Source: Halicephalobus mephisto (Eukaryota; Nematoda; Chromadorea; Rhabditida; Panagrolaimidae). From it: 64,000 bases of DNA. The notes beneath the pieces were generated by a model. The model searched no databases. It saw only the letters and a program-made list of their open reading frames with translations, and was not told the DNA's origin. The stretch's first letter is position 1, and each line of letters starts with the position of its first letter. Both the position numbers and the translations under genes were made by a program. This document shows positions 46,101 to 60,248 of this stretch, one piece after another. The stretch lies in contig SWDT01000012.1 in the NCBI GenBank assembly GCA_009193035.1, positions 496,001 through 560,000 on the forward strand, read 5' to 3'.

Positions 46101-49100
46101 TTCACCAGTTTTCGAGTAACATTATGGCCTTTGAGTGACGTAGAAACAACGTTGGATTTGACTCATTTTTCCAAGACATCTGAATTTGTCAGCAAGCATT
46201 CCATCATTAGGAAGTCCGGCGGATGGGTTACAGTATGGTCTGCATTGTTCAAATCCAGGTTCGAAAACTCCATAAGCTTCACAACATGCAGTGGCATCTT
46301 CGTAGCCTGAGGCACAAATCATCATATCTCCTACTTTAGAAACAGGACAACGACCAGTTAAAACAGCAACTTGGATATTTGCGAGATTTTGATCATAAGA
46401 ACAAATTTGGGCACAACCTTCCCCTAATCTGGCACAGCAATTACGGAATCTTTCGTTGGCTAATTCTTTCGAAACACAGGGCTCCCAACCGGCCCTAGGA
46501 CACTGAAAATTAAAAAATTACGAAACTTGAAAATTAAAAATGACTTACAGTAGCAGATTGACCAGCTCCAGCTGCGGGATTAGGTGCAGGAGGTTGAACT
46601 GGAGGAGGGGAGGGAGCAGGGTACACTGGTGGGTTTGGCGCAGGTGTTATTTGCTGAGGTGCTTGGGGATAATAAGGCTGTTGGGGTTTTTGAGGTTGTT
46701 GTGTGTTGTAAATTTGTTTCGGTCTCTGGACTGTTTGGGGTTGAGGTTGGTAAATTCCTTGAGAATTAGAGTTAGGTTTGGACTGTGTGTGGGTCCCATC
46801 GATGCTTTGTCCATAAGCAGGAAGTTGAGGCTGGGGTTGGGGTTGTTGCGGTTGAGGCTGAGGCTGAGGTTGGGGTTGGGGTTGCTGTGGTTGAGGCTGA
46901 GGTTGTTGGGGATATACAGGCAGTTGAGGTGGTGTAACTGGAGGAGCTGGAGTCACCGGAGGTGGTGGTTGAGTGATTGGAGCAAAAGTCACTGGAGGAA
47001 AAGTTGGGAAAGTGAATGGATTGAATGGAGTTTGTGCTTGGAAACTCTGCTGCAAGAATGGTTGAAAGGGATTGAAGAAAGGATTAGGAGTCTGAGCCTG
47101 GAATGGTTGTGGTTGAAATCCAGATGGTTGTTGGAATCCAGAAGGTTGTTGGAATCCAGATGGTTGTTGAAATCCGGATAATTGTTGGAATCCAGATCCA
47201 GGGAAGTTTGGTCGATAAACAGATTGTTGAACATAAGGTTGTTGATAGAACTGATTAGCCGGATTGGGTTGTTGATACTGGGGTTGAACAAATTGAGGTT
47301 GAGGATTCGGCAGTGGTTGAGCGTGAGTGGGGGGTGTTGGAAGTGCTTTGAGTTGGCTTTGAGCTCCTGATGGAACATTGGGTTGTCCATAAGCGACGAC
47401 CTTAGGAGCGGAATCAGGTACCCCTGAGGCCGCAGATGGACAAACAGCACAAGCCGTAGGACACAACCTAGCAATTAAATCTGCTTCACAATGACTGCAT
47501 TTGGCCCTCGAACAAGAAGGCAAATCAGCAGTTACAGTACACAGGAATATCAAGCAAAGGAAAATGAAGGCCCTGACAACGTTGCCCATCCTGAAAAGCA
47601 ATCTTAAAATGAACAATTTTCGGGATAATTATACCAGTAATCAATGTCGAAACGGAAACAACTAAATGGATTAAGGAGAAACAACGCTTTTATCCTTGAT
47701 GAAGATAAAAGCCCTAAGGGAATAGAAAAAATAACAGATCACATAAAGAAAAACCCTCCGATTTGGATATCCCATGATTTTTTTGAAACTTAAATTACAA
47801 AAGTAGATCGATAATTTAAATTTCATTGTACGAAACAAGGTCTAAAAAAGATCTTGGATTTTTCGCTGACCGGTTGAAAAATGTCAAAGCCAGAATGAGA
47901 AAAAAGATGAGTGGGGGATGTATTTTCCATCAGTTTCTTCTTTTTCATGAATTCACGCAAAGATTCAGAAACAAAAAAATTGAAAAAAATCTAATTTAAA
48001 AAATTTTTTTTTGACTTTATAAAATATAAAATTTTAAAGTAGATTATTTTAAAATACAGGATAGTAAACTAGATGAACAAGTTAAAATTAGGTTAAATAT
48101 TAAAATTACTAGTTTTTTCGGGATGTTTGAACAGGATTGGGCTTGCTTTGGCTCTTGCAGTGAATCGAGTGAATATAGCACATCGATAGAAACATTCGTT
48201 TATGGGTCAAATTCACTGAAGAGCGAAATGGCGTGGTTTTGACTTCAAACCGGATCAGTATGACGCCTCTTCAATGACCAGTAACGGAATAAACTTTCAC
48301 CCATAGAAAGGAAATCTCGAATTAGAATGCCTAAGGCAATCCCGGTTTTGTTTTCTTTAATGAAGAAAAATGTGGTATTTTATTTTCACTTTTTTGAACG
48401 AGATTAAGATTGGATCCTGCAAAAAGTTAAAAAAGCTAGTTTGAAAAGGATTTATGAAGCAAAATTAAAATTTTAGATTTCTGGATTTGTTACTGAGTAC
48501 CACGTCGATAGAGTACATAAAATTGATCGTCAGTAGTCTGAATTACTCTAATCCCGGAATCACACGGTTGATCCTGGAGACCGCTTTAACAGCTACAGAC
48601 GATCAGAGCAGAAAATGGTGTACTAGATTCCTTGGGGTACTTGCCGGATCGAACGTTATTCCGGATTTCGAAAAATACGGAATGAAACTTTTGATTTCTC
48701 AACTCGGAGACAGTAACGTCAAAGTCGTAAGACACGCTGTGCGATTACTTCATGTCTGGCTTCCTGTAGGTTTTAATCCCTTTGTTGAATAACGACTATT
48801 GCTTTTAGAAATATCCTGCGGCACTGGACATTTTGGCTAGAACGTCTTTAGAACCTCTTGGATCAGCAGGAATTCTTCTCAAAGCCCATCTTTTTGGATC
48901 CGAAAAACTTGTCCAAGCAATGGAAGAAGATGCAAAAGAAGCACTAGAATACTGGATGGAAAATTATCAGAAAGAATACGTCAACATTATTGAAGAAGAC
49001 ATGAGAGCGGCTTTGTTGAACGTCAGGAGATCTATTGATGGAAGTTTTGCAAGACCAAGTAGTGAGAAATTCGAAAAATTCGGAGTACCTATGCCAGTTC

Positions 49101-51454
49101 ACATCTTTAGTCAATTAGCAAGTCATCAGGTTGGAAGATCAATGTTAGTAGATGCCAGTATTCCATCGAAATTATTGAAAACTCTAATCGAAAGCGGAGT
49201 AGTCGAAGAAGACGAAATTTTAGATGTTAAAGCAGCATTATTGTCCATCGGACACATCTCCAGTAACCTTCCTAATGGTTTGTTTTTATTCGGAAAAAAA
49301 GTTTTCAAAATTATTTTGAATTTTTTATTAAATTTTACTAAATTAAAATGAATGTGAAACAATCCTAATATGAGAAAATTATAAGCATGTTTTATATTTT
49401 TTGATTAAAAAATGTTATTGCAGAAATCAAAAATGAAATTTTTACAAAATTGTTTCAATTAAAATTTTTACAATTTTAAAAACTCTAAAATTTGAGATTT
49501 TAGATTGTTCTAAAAATTTCCACAGGATTCTAGAGTTTTAGGAACTTTTAAAAAATTTTATAAAATTCAAAAATTTTAGTAAAGTAATTTAAATTTTTAA
49601 AAAATCCTAATTCGTGAGATTTAATGAAATTTAAAACATCGTTTTAGAAAATGAATATTTTACAAACGATATAATGAAAATTTTAGGGATGATAGAAGTC
49701 ATGTTTCCTGCTGAAACCATCCCGATCGTCTGTCGTTACGCTGAGGAATGCCCGACTTTGAGTGTGAGAGGAACGGCCATCTGGGCCCTCAATCTTGTGG
49801 GGAAATCAGAAGACGGAGCCAGAATCCTAGCTTCCTTGGGATGGGAAAGTAACAGACATGTGCATGTTATTGATCAAGTATGTGAGGAATTTTGTGAAAG
49901 AATCAAATCCAAATCCCAGTCTCGAAGACCATCGAGAATCGGATACAGATGGATCAACTGCATTGATGGGAGTAAACAGAATATGAGGAAATCACTCTCG
50001 AGTTCCGATTTGTCTAATGAGGAACAAAGTACTTGGAAAAAACAAAATTCACTGAATCAAGAAGGAAGCAGTCCGATTGCTTTGGAGAGAAGACGACTTC
50101 ACAGCGACTCTCGACTTGATCTGCCGTTTTTGTTTCTGAAGAAAGGCCACAGGAAACATGAGAAGCTGACAGCGTAGGTTGATATTTGTTAATCCAACTT
50201 GATCCAGTGATTCAGGACAAAGTCGATGCCCCAGAGCTCCGACGAAGTCAGACCAGACAGGACCTTTACTCATGAATCCGCAGTGACCAGCGGATTCGGG
50301 TCTGTCTCCCAAGATGAAGCCAAGCAGACAGAAAGCATGACAGATCTGCCTCCACCGTCTCTTCCACAACTGGACCAAAGGACAGAATTCTTTTCGAAAC
50401 TAGATGAGCCCAAGGACCCGAAACGGAGGTTTCCGTTTGCTCCATCAACCTTGCCGGATTTCATTAATCCAGTAGTTCCAAATACTCTTCCGTTTTCCCT
50501 GGGTTTCGGGGAATCCAGTGCTCTGGCGGTCTCTTTCGAGTCGGAAAAGTCAGATCATCTACCTGAAATGGCCAGTGTTGATCGACGAAGGGTGGCGGTA
50601 AGTACTTTGTGGATTTTCCATGAGCAGAATTCTGAAGCTTTTACAGTCTAGCGATATCTTTTGTGACTAAAAAACTCAGGGATTTACTGGAAATCACTTT
50701 AAGAGATTATTTGAGATTTCTTACTATGGTTGATTTTCAGCTGTCCGAACTTCGAAATCAACCGCATTTTTCCGCCTTATACCGGAAACACTACGGAATT
50801 CAGGGCTTTGATCAGGAGTGCATCTTGACAATTCCCAACAGAACTCATTCCCATGTATATTACTCATTCTTATCGAAGGCGGAGATGAAAAACATCGAGA
50901 AGTACGAGAGAATTCTGACTGCAGCCGGGGAATGGGTCCCGACAGAACCCCTTCCGGACGGCCCCAAGGCAATGGCCACAGTTGTTGGATGGACAGTGGT
51001 GTCCCTTCCGAGCGAAGTGGGTTTGATTTGTAAAAACATCTTCAAATCGATCCGGAAAACAAGGACGATAGAAGATTCTGGCTCACTTGAAAGGTCAAGT
51101 GCTCACAGATGCTTCTACTGCAGCAGAAGGATAGCCAAAGGGCTCTCAAGTAAGTGCATTCGGTGTTACCAAATAAGTACCGTTGTTTCAGCGAATCACT
51201 TTCATTCTCTTGATTCCAAGATGAGAACAGATGTTTTGGAATTTGTCAGTTTGTTCGAAATCAGAGCCAATGCCCTGCAGAAGTCATTGACGAAGAAATA
51301 CGGTCGACAGCTTCAAACATGTTTTGAAAATCCTTGTCTCTACTCAGACGCCCTGGAACTCCTGGCAGATCTGAACTACAGTCGGAAATCCAGACGGGAA
51401 ATTCACAAGATATTTTCCAAAGCTATTGGATTTTTCCCAGCGAATTATGGTTAA
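43194..51454 (+). CDS. rict-1: Rictor, TORC2 subunit
   Basis: Thirteen exons: 43194-43299, 43341-43530, 43574-43927, 44137-44705, 44747-45000, 45044-45712, 45757-45893, 48477-48765, 48809-49277, 49648-50173, 50216-50597, 50741-51149 and 51192-51454; about 1538 residues. All join in frame. Rictor landmarks are the N-terminal helical repeats (DEPQIRAMAFRLIRFSVHRE), IKLIVSSLNYSNPGITRLIL, the YGMKLLISQLGDSNVKVVRH repeat, and LSVRGTAIWALNLVGKSEDG followed by LGWES. Rictor is the defining scaffold of TORC2, controlling AKT/SGK-1, fat and growth in worms. Intron 2 has a GC donor. Intron 7 (2.6 kb) encloses an antisense gene. Intron 12 is 42 nt and in frame, so retention would insert 14 residues. A CFYC motif near the C-terminus may bind zinc. 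Confidence 0.9.
43531..43573 (+). other. GC-AG intron in rict-1
   Basis: Exon 2 ends ATTCAAAG followed by GCGAGT, and exon 3 starts after TTTAG. Only this GC donor gives phase 2, which restores the frame into CFPFVVHDEPQIRAM. The nearest GT donor (GTTTGG, 6 bases later) gives the wrong phase and an early stop. Confidence 0.7.
46122..47589 (-). CDS. Secreted Pro/Gln-rich protein with C-terminal DB module
   Basis: Two exons on the minus strand, 47589-46549 and 46502-46122, giving 473 residues. MGNVVRAFIFLCLIFLCTVTA is essentially the signal peptide. A short Cys cluster follows (CSRAKCSHCEADLIARLCPT). Next come about 270 residues of low-complexity Pro/Gln sequence, including four GFQQPS-type repeats and a long QPQPQ run. 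The C-terminus is a nematode DB module: RFRNCCARLGEGCAQICSYD, then GRCPVSK, DATACCEAYGV and EQCRPYCNP. Such proteins are extracellular, and a cuticle or matrix role is inferred. The whole gene lies inside intron 7 of rict-1 on the opposite strand. Splice signals are GT-AG. Confidence 0.88.
47590..48476. other. Rest of rict-1 intron 7, upstream of the nested gene
   Basis: About 890 bases that serve both as rict-1 intron and presumed promoter of the antisense DB-module gene. No exon was seen. The stretch 48130-48340 is more GC-balanced than usual intron sequence and could contain regulatory sites. Confidence 0.45.
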
Positions 51455-51920
51455 ATTTCTTTCGCCACAAATAAACGGGTGAAAATTCTGACATTTTGTA
51501 ATTGATAAAAAATATCGAAAATCAGAGTAACTGTCGGAGCATCATGCCTTGGGTAATTCGTGTGATTCAAATTTCGATGATTGACATTTGGAAATGTTTT
51601 TATTTTTATACTTATTTTTTGTAATTAATATCACCTTAATTAAGCCTCGATTTGGCGGTGAATTGATGATTTCCATTATGAAAAAAGATCGATTAGTTAC
51701 AAATACTGATATTTAAAAACAAATGCGAATATCTGGATTCCTTATTCCTGAAGCGGAATTGCATGAAAATATCGATTTTAAACAAAAAATTTTAATTTTA
51801 AAATGACTTTATTTATCTATAAATGCATCAAGGACACTTTAAGTAAGTAATAAAACTCTAGCCCAATTCTCGTTTGATATTGCACATTGCACAATAGACT
51901 CGTATTCAGTAGAATCAAGT
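51455..51920. other. 3' intergenic region between rict-1 and the GILT-like gene
   Basis: AT-rich DNA between convergent genes, containing both 3' UTRs. AATAAA occurs just after the rict-1 stop (near 51469). No other feature was seen. Confidence 0.5.
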
Positions 51921-52650
51921 TCAGGTCCGGACGGCTGCGGACAGAATAGGTTGGCATTCGGAAGGCTTGGGGTCTAGTCTTTTGCAGATGTTTTCCTCGA
52001 GGGCGTAGAAGGCATCGTGTTCTCTCCTGCCTTCTAACATCACCCAAGGGACGAAATTCAGAACAGGATTCAGAGCAGTGGTCTTCTGTCCAGCAAGAGC
52101 GAGCAAGTGACGTCCTCGGGGGCCTTCTGCGCACCTCTTGAAGTTAGAAGCATGAGCCCTGTATTCTCCTCTATCTATGCATTTCTCCAAAGCTGTAGGA
52201 AGGGAATCACTTCCTTGAATACATCCGATAAGAGGAATGTAAGAATCCGGGAATCCTAATTCCTCAATGGCACAGTTCATGAGAGCATTAAGTTCACATT
52301 CGTCTTGTCCATGTTGACATTCACATTTGAAGTCGTCACCTTCTGGAGTTTTCTCACAACGGGCTTTCCCGAAAGGAACAATTTCATATTCAATTCTGCC
52401 GGTGTTCTTCAAGTGCTGCCAAGCAGGTACAAGTTGTTTTTTGATGAATCTACTCGTGTCGGGACACTGTGCTTCCATGTAGATCCCGACATGGATGGTG
52501 TTCCCTGCTTGGGTATCGATAATCTCCTTAGCTGGCTAAACAAAAAATTAATTATGAAATATGAAACATCTGGAAATCCTAAACCTGACTAGGAAGCCGG
52601 AAGGCATTACAGAATCCCATGAACACAAAAATCACTCCAACGGTCTTCAT
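51921..52650 (-). CDS. GILT-like (gamma-interferon-inducible lysosomal thiol reductase) family protein
   Basis: Two exons on the minus strand, 52650-52585 and 52535-51921, giving 226 residues. MKTVGVIFVFMGFCNA is a signal peptide. The thioredoxin-like core begins IHVGIYMEAQCPDTSRFIKK, where reductases have a CxxC; here the motif is CPDT, so the second Cys is missing. The family signature CQHGQDECELNALMNCAIEE is intact, and later cysteines (LIGCIQGSD, LEKCIDRG, FKRCAEGP) follow the family order. GILTs reduce disulphides in lysosomes. With only one active-site Cys, this protein may bind or form mixed disulphides rather than catalyse full reduction. Length is normal. Confidence 0.85.
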
Positions 52651-53842
52651 TTTCTGGATTTTCCGAGAACGAAAAACTTTCACTGTAAATTGTAAAAAAC
52701 TAGATTTGGCCTCAGTTGACAGGCAAAACTAGAATCCAGAAATCACTTTTTCTCTGACTTTTATACCAGCGAAATTCAGGAATTTAGCCAGTTCCTAGTT
52801 TAATTAAACCCAGAGTTACGTAACGCCCAAATTACATAATTTGAGACCTTCCGGCGTTCCTGTCAACAAGGCCGAAAAGCAGTTTTTAAATCAGATTAAT
52901 CGCGGCCATGGAATATTGAATTAATGTTGATTGATTAGATGGATCAAAAAGAAAGTTGCGACTGACGAGTTGTTCCAGCAACTTTCATCGGAACTGAGAT
53001 GGATGAAAAGCCAAAGAATGCGAACGAAGAGTTCAGAAATGAGGGTACGTGATCCGTGAAGATTGAAATATAGAGGAACCAGTAAAAAACTAATCAGAAA
53101 ATACTTAGGAATTTCGAAATAATTTGAAAACTAAAATTTTAAAATGTTCTTTGATCAGAATTCCAAAAAATTTTTGAAGTTTCTAGAATTAAACAGAAAT
53201 TTTTAATATTTTCAAAAATCTCAGAGCTTCTGAAAACTTCCAGAGTCTTGTTGGAACTTCTGGAAGATTACAGACTAGTGAAAAATTCCGAAATTAAACA
53301 AGTTCAAAATCTGTGGAGTTTGGAAAATTCATGTCAGACACAAAAAATGGGTATATGGTATATATTCATGAATATATTAAAACGATTTCGATGTATTGGA
53401 TACATCATATGCAATGTATCGGTACACATAAAAAATCATAACTTTTGATTTCTTAACAATTGCAAAATGTAACAAAAATGTAACTTAATTGTCACATTTT
53501 TCATGGATATTTGGCATTTGTGAAAAAATAATGACGAAAATAGTGATGAAAATAATGATGAAAATAATGATGAAAATAGTGACGAAAATAGTGACGATTT
53601 GTACTTGTTACTGTGTCAAAAGTTATGCTTTTTTGTATGTACATTAAGTTGATATTGATGCATTGCATATAATGTATCGGTACATTAAAACGGTTCTGAT
53701 GTAATGACTATATTCAATGTATCGATATATTAAAACAGCTTTAATATATCCTTTTTTATGAAATAGTTACAGATTAATGTTGATTTTTAACTTTTATAGC
53801 AGTATAATTAACTTTCTATTGATTTCCTCTCTTCAAATCCAC
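52651..53842. other. Intergenic region with a MITE and short repeats
   Basis: It contains the GILT-like gene promoter, a MITE-like element at 53423-53641, and short repeats of GCAATGTATCGGTACA around the element (53411, 53675, 53725). No exon was recognised. Confidence 0.5.
53423..53641. mobile_element. MITE-like inverted-repeat element, copy 2
   Basis: The left end TACACATAAAAAATCATAAC continues TTTTGA. The reverse complement of the right end reads TACATACAAAAAAGCATAAC, also continuing TTTTGA: 26 bases with three or so mismatches. The ends resemble copy 1 at 2808-2957 (ACAAAAAAGCRTAACTTTTG). The interior has a GTGACGAAAATA microsatellite (53527-53600) and a TGTAAC/GTCACATTTT palindrome. Confidence 0.6.
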
Positions 53843-54268
53843 TTAAGAATCAATTTTTTCCAATGATCTTTTCTGATTTTTGGCTTTTTATCTACATCCG
53901 ATCTGATCAAAATCGCCAAAATAACCTTATTGCAAAAACACTAACCTTGGGAAGATCCTTGATTTGGTTCACTTCTGATTCTAGTTGGACTTCTTTGACA
54001 ACTTCATCGTGCCATTTTTCGTGTTCAATAATCAACTTTTGAGGCTGGGAATTCCACTTGATAAGTAACAACAATAAAAGGAAGCACATTAAAGGATACA
54101 CATATTGCCTGAGGAGGAATCGTCCGAAATACGATTTCATCATCATTTTGAATTGCTGAAAAGAATAGTCTTCAGAATCTCCTTGACGTTTCTTCTCTGC
54201 TCCAAAAAGAAGAGGAATGTCGTCTTCTCTGACGACTTGACTGGTAGGGTTATGAAGAGTGATTTTGG
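53843..54268 (-). CDS. Small single-pass membrane protein, 5' end uncertain
   Basis: The main exon runs on the minus strand to 53946, with a proposed last exon 53872-53843 that adds KRSLEKIDS after the donor following DLPK. A coherent open frame extends upstream of ATG 54146 to a TTTAAATAATCAG-type acceptor at 54269 (VVREDDIPLLFGAEKKRQGD). A further 5' exon is therefore likely but was not found. The protein has a charged N-terminal part, one membrane segment (YPLMCFLLLLLLIKW) and a glutamate-rich helical tail (IIEHEKWHDEVVKEVQLESE). It looks like a type II or tail-type membrane protein. I do not recognise the family. Confidence 0.5.
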
Positions 54269-56649
54269 CTGATTATTTAAATAATAATAAAATAAAATTT
54301 AGTTTGAGAATAATTCAAATTTCACTTTTTGACAGTTGAATACCAATTTTGCAGAAAGAAAAAATAAACCAAGCCGGGGTCAAATATGTCAAAAGCTAAA
54401 CAGTTGACAATTTGGTCGGTCTCCCTTGTCCACCCCAGTTAATTCTCTGCGCAGAAAATCCACATTGATTTTCGGGATCGATTGCCCCCGGCGAGAGCCG
54501 ATGGGAAGGAAACAACAAAGACGGATAATCGACCTCGAGAAAGTCAAGTGATTCTGGAACTTGTAATTTAAAAAAAAAGAATGTCGCGAAATATCGGAAA
54601 AGTCAAATTTCATGGAAAATTCATGGATTTTAGGATATTTTAATTTTTATATCGAAAATTATCAGAAATTTTTCAAAAAAGTAAAAAATTTTCTTGGAAT
54701 TTTCAATGATATTGTTGAAAAAATCAGAAATAATCTCGTCACGAATTTTTAGAATTTCTTAGAAATTGAAGTTCGAAATGGATGTAAAAATTTTTAAAAA
54801 ATTCTGTAAATTTTAATTTTTCAAAAACTAAAATTCAACTATTTTTTAATTTCCAAATTTTCCGACATTTTAGAGTAAAGGTCATTGTTCCAATTTCCGC
54901 TTTTTAAATACACAAATTTTATATATTATCGAATATTGAATCACGTGTAAATCAATAAAAATCTTCGAAAAATGATAAAACTCGCAAAAACGTCACATTT
55001 TGGATTAGTTTTCTTCTTTCAGAACTCATTCAACTTTGATAAGGAAATCTGACTTGCACTTGCAATGGAGGAAATTAGATTTCTTCAATCAGGACAAAAC
55101 ACTGCAAGTTACAGACTATTTTAGGATTTTTTGAAAATCCAGTCAACAACGGTCAAAAAATTTTCAAGTGGACAAAAACTGAAAAAAAATGTGTTTGTGG
55201 TTGCCAGGGGCAATAGATCGGGAGAACTTCTGAAAACTTGGGACTGAATATTTAGGGAACTAAACTATGAAAGCTAATTAAATTTTAAAAACCACATTAT
55301 TATGTAAACAAAAAAAGTTTCTTATGAAACAGTTTCAGTAGAAATTTTCGGAATTTTTGAAAGATTTTAAAAAATTGAGGTTTTTAATACTAGTTTTAAA
55401 ATTATATTTTTATGGATATTTTTTTTAAATTGTTAAAAAATAGTCTTAATAAGAATTTTAAAAAATTGAGATTTTTGATATTAGTTTTAAAATTATATTT
55501 TCATGGATATTTTTTTTAAATTGTTAAAAAATAGTCTTAATAAGGATTTTTAAAAATTGAGATTTTTGATATTAGTTTTAAAATTAAATTTTTATAGATA
55601 TTTTTAAATTGTTAAAAAATAGTCTTAATAAGAATTTTAAAAAATTGAGATTTTTAATACTAGTTTTAAAATTATATTTTTATAGATATTTTTTTTAAAT
55701 TGTTAAAAAATAGTCTCGATGGGAATTTTAAAAAATTAAGATTTTTAATACTAGTTTTAAAATTATATTTTTATGGATATTTTTTTTAAATTGTTAAAAA
55801 ATAGTCTTAATAAGAATTTTAAAAAATTGAGATTTTTGATACTAGTTTTAAAATTATATTTTTATAGATATTTTTTAATTGTTAAAAAATAATCTCGATG
55901 GGAATTTCCATAAACTTCGAAATTCGGGACTCCAGATAAATTCAGAAGTTTCTGTTGGATTCTGGAATATTTTTAAAATGTCTACGAAATTCTGGAAGCT
56001 TTTACAACATTTTCCAAAAGTTTCAGAATCGTCCATTTGCTTCTAAGATTCTGCAGAATTCCACAATCTCATAAATTTTCACAAAAATCCCCAATGACCC
56101 TAAAACTACTTTTAGATTTTGGGAAATTCTAGAAATTTTCACGTTTTAGTTTTAAAAATTTAGGCAAAAAGCACCCAAGCAAAAAATGATGAACTGGAAA
56201 AAATGTCCTACGACTTTCTAAAGTGCACTTCTTTGGCTTGGCAACTGCTCTTGAGGTTTATTTTCTATTTTTGCGGAGTAACAAATGAGAAAAAAAATAT
56301 AATTTGATATATGAAAATTAATAAAATAATACGCAATTTTAAAACTGAAGACGTCAGAATCTAATCGATTACTAAGAGGTTCCAAAACATGAAAAAGTCG
56401 CGCGTTCTCTAAACATCCAGTTTTGACTCACTTTGCTGTTCTTTCACTTTCTCTTTGAAGTCCGATCCTTTCGGGTTACCAATGCACGGTGGTCGCGAGT
56501 CGGATTTTCTGTTTTCGACAACTCTTAAAGGGAAAAATTTGGGCGCGATTTTCAGCAAGAGAACAAGTGTCGAAATCGGGTATCTTTTTTCCGAATTTCC
56601 TTCTTTCACGAGGACTTTTTTATATCAATTTTTCTTCCAGAGCTTTACA
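54269..56649. other. Long AT-rich intergenic region
   Basis: It contains a tandem repeat block (55361-55910) and otherwise degenerate low-complexity DNA. The minus frame at 54389-54613 (74 residues) shows no homology. The 56410-56640 stretch is less AT-rich and is probably the dnj-23 promoter, ending in a TTTCTTCCAG acceptor at 56631-56640 that may be a trans-splice site. Confidence 0.55.
55361..55910. repeat. Tandem repeat, about 90-bp unit, six copies
   Basis: Six units each contain ACTAGTTTTAAAATTATATT and AAATTGTTAAAAAATAGTCT, with ends alternating between TTAATAAG and CGATGGG. It is a minisatellite in non-coding DNA. Confidence 0.8.
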
Positions 56650-57560
56650 ATGTCTTTCTCCAAGGACTGTAAGGAATGTTTTGGTTCTACTGACTTGTAT
56701 TTCATTCTGCAGATCAGCGCCAATGAAAAAGAAAATTTGACAGATGCAAAAAGTGAGTTTTTTATTTTTTTTTGAATTGATGGATGTTGTTTTAGTTAAG
56801 AAAGCTTACTATAAACAATCTATGCTCTGGCACCCGGACAGATTCAGTAATGAGGAAGACGAAGCCAAGAAAGCCAACGCCACGAAGAGGTTTCAGATAA
56901 TCAGCAAAGCTTACACTGTCCTCAATGATCCTGAAAAACGAAAAATCTACGACTCTACTGGTAATTTAATTCATTGTTAGAATCATAGTAATGTCGTTTT
57001 CAGGAATAATTGATGACGAAGCCCTTCTTTCCTTCAGTGAGGACTGGCTCGCTACTTGGAAACTGATCTTCAAGCCGATTACTCAAGAAGAAATCGAGAA
57101 ATTCCTCAAGAAATATCTCGGTTCTGAAGACCAGAAAAAGGACATCATTACCTACTACAATAAACACAAAGGCGACATGGATAAGATCCTTGCTTGTGTC
57201 ATCGGCGGAGATGATGAAGAACAAATCCGATTCATGATCAACGATCTCATTGCTATTGGCGAGCTTGAACCTCTTCCGAAGTACCTCAATGAACCTGAAG
57301 CGAAAAGGAAAAAAAGAGAACAAAAACGTCAACGAGAAGCTAAAGCAGCCGAAAAAGAAATTGAAAAGCTCCAGAAGAAAAGCGGGAAACCCAAAGAAGA
57401 ATTTGATCTTTTTGCCGCGATTCAAGAACGTCAAGAAAAAAGAAAAGCCGAATCTGAAGCTTTCTTCGCTCATCTAGAAGAGAAATACGGAGGCAGAAAA
57501 CAGAAAAGACATGCCATCACTTCCGGAAAACCCGCCAAAAAAGCCCGAAAATCCAAATGA
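56650..57560 (+). CDS. dnj-23: DNAJC9-type J-domain protein
   Basis: Three exons, 56650-56752, 56796-56960 and 57004-57560, giving 274 residues. The J domain starts at about residue 15 (DLYFILQISANEKENLTDAK), with the HPD motif in SMLWHPDRFSNEEDEAKKAN and helix IV in YTVLNDPEKRKIYDSTG. Then come the DNAJC9-specific DDEALLSFSEDWLATWKLIF and the KGDMDKILACVIGG region. The C-terminus is a Lys/Glu-rich coiled segment ending in basic nuclear-localisation-like KKARKSK. DNAJC9 homologues recruit HSP70 and handle histone H3-H4. A TTCCAG acceptor lies ten bases before the ATG, consistent with trans-splicing. It is convergent with the KRI1 gene. Confidence 0.92.
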
Positions 57561-58097
57561 TATTTTCTAACTTTTGATCTGTTTTAGAATTTGTACATGG
57601 GTTTCAATCAATCTTCCTTTATTTAGATGAAGTTTAAACTATACAATGTACCTCCATCTATTGTCATTAACAATAAGAGTAAAATCGACATTGTAATAAA
57701 AACAGGGTAGTATTTGTCGATGAAAACGTCGTTGAAAATCCTAAAAAATCTTCACTATAAATAAATTTTTTAATTTATATTCACTAATCCACTTGTACTT
57801 CAGGTGTTAAACAAGAAAACTGGTAAATTTTTTGAAAATAAAATTTAAAAAAACAATAAATATTTCCAATACCGTAATCACCACCATCTAGTACTAAATA
57901 ACTTGGTAATTTTCACAACCAGTTATTCCTTTTTCACTTTAAAACAAATTTTCCCGACTGATGATTAATATAATCAACTTCAAAATCCAGAACCATAACT
58001 CTTACAACCTAAGAACTACAAGTCCAAGTAAATTAAACTTTTCATTTTCTGCGATAAATTTCGAAATAAAAACTCAACAATCCTTATGAACGTCAAT
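57561..58097. other. Convergent 3' region between dnj-23 and KRI1
   Basis: About 540 bases carrying the two 3' UTRs. AT-rich, with no exon or motif beyond possible poly(A) signals. Confidence 0.5.

Positions 58098-60248
<2,151 letters not shown>

Noticed and set aside
46540..47181. 213-codon plus-strand open frame rich in Leu/Arg/Trp
   Set aside because: It is the antisense reading of the Pro/Gln-rich repeats of the DB-module gene; repetitive composition explains the openness.
54389..54613. 74-codon minus frame upstream of the small membrane protein gene
   Set aside because: It could have been the missing 5' exon, but no donor joins it in phase to the acceptor at 54269, and the peptide looks random.
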